Below are positions 41,133-44,343 of a DNA stretch of 44,343 bases, one piece after another. How positions within the stretch are numbered: the stretch's first letter is position 1; every line of letters starts with the position of its first letter. Made by a program: the position numbers and the translations under genes. Under the pieces are notes generated by a model. It ran no database searches and had not been told where the DNA came from. It saw nothing but the letters and a program-made list of their open reading frames with translations. Source of the stretch: CAYRAV01 sp964422365 (lineage in GTDB: Bacteria > Bacillota > Clostridia > Lachnospirales > Lachnospiraceae); the NCBI GenBank assembly GCA_964422365.1, contig CAYRAV010000023.1, forward strand, positions 1 to 44,343, given 5' to 3'.

Positions 41133-44100
41133 TTATTTCAAAAGATCTTCCAGTGTCTGCATCAGTTTTTCTATGTCAATAGGCTTTGCCACATATCCGT
41201 TCATTCCGGCATCCATGGCCTCCTTCCTATCTTCTTCAAAAGCATTGGCAGTCATCGCCACAATAGGAACCGCCGCCTTGACAGGATCATCCAATGCCCG
41301 AATGGCTCTTGTGGCCTGATAGCCATTCATAATAGGCATCTGGACATCCATCAGTATTAAATCATATGTATCCGCAGGCAACTCTTTCATCCGTTCTACA
41401 GCTATGCTTCCATCATCCGCCGTATCAATTAGAAATCCTACAGCCTCTAGAATCGCCCGGGCAATCTCCTGATTCATCTCAATATCCTCTACCAGCAGGA
41501 TTTTTCTGCCATCAAAGCGACGCTCAGATGGGTCTGTTTCCTCTGTGCTTTCCTGTTCCATGTAGGGTGCCAACAAAACCTCCCGCAACTCTGAGGGGAA
41601 GATTGGCTTAGAGCAGAATGCTGTGACACCAGCCTCCCTGGCCTCCTTCTCAATGTCCGCCCAGTCGTAGGCGGTCAGTATGATAATAGGTGTCATATCT
41701 CCAATCACCTTGCGGATTCTTCGAACAAGCTCTATGCCGTTCATATCCGGCATCATCCAGTCTATGATATACGCACTGTAAGGCTCGTTCTGCTCCAGTG
41801 CGAACTCTGTGCGGATAACAGCCTCCTTTCCCAAGGTCGTCCAGTCGGGATTCATACCAATAGCGGAGAGCATTTTACTTACGCTGACGCAGGTATTCAC
41901 GTCATCATCTACCACCAGTGCCCTAAGATCCGCCAGTTGTTCCAGCCGCTGGGACTTCACAGGACTGTCAGCGGTCCTGAAACGGAAAGTTACGGTAAAT
42001 TCCGATCCTTTTCCCTCCTCACTGTCCACTGTAATTGTGCCGCCCATCATATCCACGATGTTTTTTGTGATGGCAAGACCCAGACCTGTTCCCTGAATAC
42101 CGCTTACGGTGGCTGTCTGTTCCCGCTCGAAAGGTTCGAAAACGTGTTTCAGAAATTCGCGGCTCATGCCGATACCAGTATCCCTAATCCGGAACTCGTA
42201 TGAAGCATAGCCCTCCTGTGCTTCGGAGGTTTGGAGAACACGGACGCTGACCATGCCACCAGGCTTTGTGTATTTCATGGCATTGCTCATAATATTCAGA
42301 AGCACCTGATTCAGGCGGAGTTTGTCACAAATAATCGTCTCGTTTACCACACCCAAAGTATCAATGTAGAATTCCAGCTGCTTTGCTTTCACGTCAGTCT
42401 GGACGATGGTTTTCAAATCGTGCATAATCTCTGGAAGACTGGCCTCTTTTTCCTCTATTTTGACCTTGCCGCTCTCGATGCGGCTCATATCCAGCACATC
42501 GTTAATCAGGCTCAACAGATGGTTGCCAGAGGTCATGATCTTCCCCAGATAGTCCTGCACCTGCGTTTTGTTATCAATATGGGTTACCGCTAAGGAGGTA
42601 AAGCCAATGATGGCATTCATAGGCGTGCGGATATCGTGGGACATATTGTTGAGAAAGGTAGTCTTTGCATTGTTGGCATACTGAGCCTGTGCCAGAGCTT
42701 CCTCCAAAACTGCCTTCTGTTGCTGCTCCTTGCGAATCATCTCGTCAATATTGCGGAATCCCGCAAGGATAAAGCTGTCCTTTTTAATAGCACTTTCCCC
42801 AACCTTTACATAGGTATATTGGAAATGATGGTTTTCTCCATCTGCCTGTATACGGTAGCTCCCCATGTATTCCCCATTTGAGTCTATCTGCTCCCTGACT
42901 TTGTCCAGAGAAAGAGCCTGTGCGAGATACTCCTGATCCTCCGGATGGACACGATCCCGGATATATTGGTTCAAAATTGGGGCATAGGGCTGCTCTTCCT
43001 TAGAATCCTTTTTCAATCCTTCCGTTACATAACCTTCCAATTTAATAATTCTGGCGGTGCCACACTCCTCATTGATGGCAAAAACATTCGTATAGTCACG
43101 GCTTAATGTTTCCACAATGGCAAGCTGCTCCTTCATCGCCTTGTTCGATTGTTCTGTGGTATCCAGAAGCTTCCTGCTCCACCGTCCCTGCAGATAGAGC
43201 ACCAGAATGACACAGATAATCAGGGCAGTTGTCAGAACTACGATGAGCATCATCTTCGGATTTGCCTGCATATATTGCAGAAAATTCATATCCTCAATGG
43301 TATAGGAAGTATGTTTTAAAACTAATTGATTCAGCATGTCATCTGACATCTGCTGGATACATTTGTTCAGGATGGTAATCAGCTCATGATCCGCACTGTC
43401 ACGTACATACATCCGAAATTCTATGTCCATACCATTCACTATACTGTAGTATAGGGAATTGGTGGTGTCACGGTTCACAAACAACTGTGCCGTATAGGCA
43501 TATACATAGGCAGCGTCCACCTCCCGATCCAGAACAGCCTGCATCGCAGCTTCTCTAGTGGAATAGTTCAAAATTTCAAAATCTCCGGAAAGCTTCTGCG
43601 AAATGAGAGTTCCGCCTTGGGAATCCGATACGGCAATCGTTTTGATATCTCCGGCGAAATCCTCTCGTGTTACCCTTGCCACGCCTGTCGTCATATAGGC
43701 ATCCGTATTGAAGCCATGGTAAGCGGCATCCTCCATGGCAGCACTGGAGCTGAGTCTGTCAATAACCACATCCACGCCGTTGGTGTCCACCATGGTATTA
43801 TAGTCTTCCCTGTCCTTTGGTATCACGATTTCATAAGGCAGTCCGGCCATCTCCATGACGCAGGCAAAATAATCCGGCAGAATACCCTTTAATTCTCCAT
43901 CTTCCAAATAGGAATAGGGCTCTCTGTTGCCAAGGGCAGTTATGGTAATCTTTTTTTCTCCAGAGACCACCTCCTGAATGTATGCCTTCTCACGCTCCGT
44001 AAAGGTGAGTGCAGAGGAATAAGCCGGACCATAGTAGCGGTAATATAACACATTTTTCCAGTCCCCCTCATTCTGATCCATCTGCTCAATGGCATAGTTG

Positions 44101-44343
44101 ATTTCGTTAAGCAGCTCCGTATCGTCTTTTCTGACAATTGCGTAAAAGTTATCCTCTTCAATAATTTCCAGCGTCTTTTCATTTTTCACTTTTCTCAAAT
44201 CGCTGGAGAGGATTGCATCAATCTTGCCATCCTGCAAAGCTGCCGCAAGGGCATCGGAATCATTATATTCCTTTGTTCGGTAGGAAAATCCCTTCTCCTC
44301 TGCAAACTCCACCAGACTCTGGTTCTGACTGCTTCCCGTCAGC
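41133..44343 (-). CDS. Hybrid sensor kinase with periplasmic-binding-type sensors and two receivers (N-terminus outside)
   Basis: At least 1069 residues; the frame continues past the window edge (LTGSSQNQSLVEF precedes the first visible GTG), so the start is not seen. Order: end of a first SBP_bac_3 sensor, a complete second one (KITITALGNREPYSYLEDG to about 350), a membrane helix (MMLIVVLTTALIICVILVLYL), a PAS-like part, HisKA with MSHDIRTPMNAIIGF, the ATPase (LLNIMSNAMKYTKPGG, GTGLGLAITKNIVDMMGG), then two receivers (acceptor Asp in YIIDWMMPD and LILMDVQMP). Outside solute binding should drive a phosphorelay to an unseen output partner. The domain set resembles BvgS/EvgS-type sensors. The C-terminal residues abut a MITE-like element. 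Confidence 0.9.
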   Translation of the reverse strand, partial: LTGSSQNQSLVEFAEEKGFSYRTKEYNDSDALAAALQDGKIDAILSSDLRKVKNEKTLEIIEEDNFYAIVRKDDTELLNEINYAIEQMDQNEGDWKNVLYYRYYGPAYSSALTFTEREKAYIQEVVSGEKKITITALGNREPYSYLEDGELKGILPDYFACVMEMAGLPYEIVIPKDREDYNTMVDTNGVDVVIDRLSSSAAMEDAAYHGFNTDAYMTTGVARVTREDFAGDIKTIAVSDSQGGTLISQKLSGDFEILNYSTREAAMQAVLDREVDAAYVYAYTAQLFVNRDTTNSLYYSIVNGMDIEFRMYVRDSADHELITILNKCIQQMSDDMLNQLVLKHTSYTIEDMNFLQYMQANPKMMLIVVLTTALIICVILVLYLQGRWSRKLLDTTEQSNKAMKEQLAIVETLSRDYTNVFAINEECGTARIIKLEGYVTEGLKKDSKEEQPYAPILNQYIRDRVHPEDQEYLAQALSLDKVREQIDSNGEYMGSYRIQADGENHHFQYTYVKVGESAIKKDSFILAGFRNIDEMIRKEQQQKAVLEEALAQAQYANNAKTTFLNNMSHDIRTPMNAIIGFTSLAVTHIDNKTQVQDYLGKIMTSGNHLLSLINDVLDMSRIESGKVKIEEKEASLPEIMHDLKTIVQTDVKAKQLEFYIDTLGVVNETIICDKLRLNQVLLNIMSNAMKYTKPGGMVSVRVLQTSEAQEGYASYEFRIRDTGIGMSREFLKHVFEPFEREQTATVSGIQGTGLGLAITKNIVDMMGGTITVDSEEGKGSEFTVTFRFRTADSPVKSQRLEQLADLRALVVDDDVNTCVSVSKMLSAIGMNPDWTTLGKEAVIRTEFALEQNEPYSAYIIDWMMPDMNGIELVRRIRKVIGDMTPIIILTAYDWADIEKEAREAGVTAFCSKPIFPSELREVLLAPYMEQESTEETDPSERRFDGRKILLVEDIEMNQEIARAILEAVGFLIDTADDGSIAVERMKELPADTYDLILMDVQMPIMNGYQATRAIRALDDPVKAAVPIVAMTANAFEEDRKEAMDAGMNGYVAKPIDIEKLMQTLEDLLK

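Overview
The window looks like part of a low-GC gut Clostridia chromosome, most likely a Lachnospiraceae genome (Blautia/Roseburia/Dorea type). This rests on overall gene content and style, not a database search: an AT-rich sequence with strong GGAGG ribosome sites, TnpV and DUF6061-type mobile-element genes, a FlxA-like protein, AgrC/LytTR signalling, a C39-peptidase ABC exporter, BceAB-like and MacB-like ABC systems, and a dispersed repeat that I recall from this family. No rRNA, tRNA or CRISPR array was seen.

Layout. 1-4.1 kb is a graveyard of an integrative element: the start of a yjdF-like gene behind a probable yjdF riboswitch, a truncated methyltransferase, and frameshifted winged-helix, TnpV and ParE/RelE genes. 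Within it are an intact araC-clpP-coiled-coil operon and an intact DUF6061-like gene. 4.1-7.2 kb holds one large secreted protein. 8.4-10.3 kb holds an ABC-F ribosome-protection gene behind an attenuator with a three-codon leader peptide. 10.4-14.6 kb has a hypothetical gene, a dead ABC ATPase and a BceAB-like exporter preceded by two small unknown genes. 14.8-20.4 kb has a telA operon, a small membrane protein, a GNAT acetyltransferase, a WYL regulator and a small hypothetical gene.

20.5-29.1 kb, almost all on the minus strand, is the most interesting part: a signalling and peptide-export locus. In transcription order it has two unknown proteins; a 27-residue peptide gene; a LytTR response regulator and AgrC-like kinase; a FlxA-like protein; two small precursors with 15-residue double-glycine leaders and CxxCG plus Cys/His cores that look like zinc fingers; and a C39-peptidase ABC exporter. 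The exporter carries an acidic HDHDH insert in its first outside loop. A repeated, roughly 75-80-bp leader unit precedes each peptide gene, and a third copy ends in a ribosome site with no gene.

29.4-41 kb holds a CsoR-regulated P1B ATPase, a MacB-like ABC operon, a chemoreceptor, fragments of an Rpn-type nuclease and an AgrC-type kinase, an HMA/ZIP metal operon and an RNA 2'-phosphotransferase. The ABC operon and the HMA/ZIP operon appear to share one operator design. The window closes inside a very large hybrid sensor kinase. A MITE-like repeat family with TAGAGCGTGTTTGAAAATT ends occurs at seven sites and explains several intergenic stretches.
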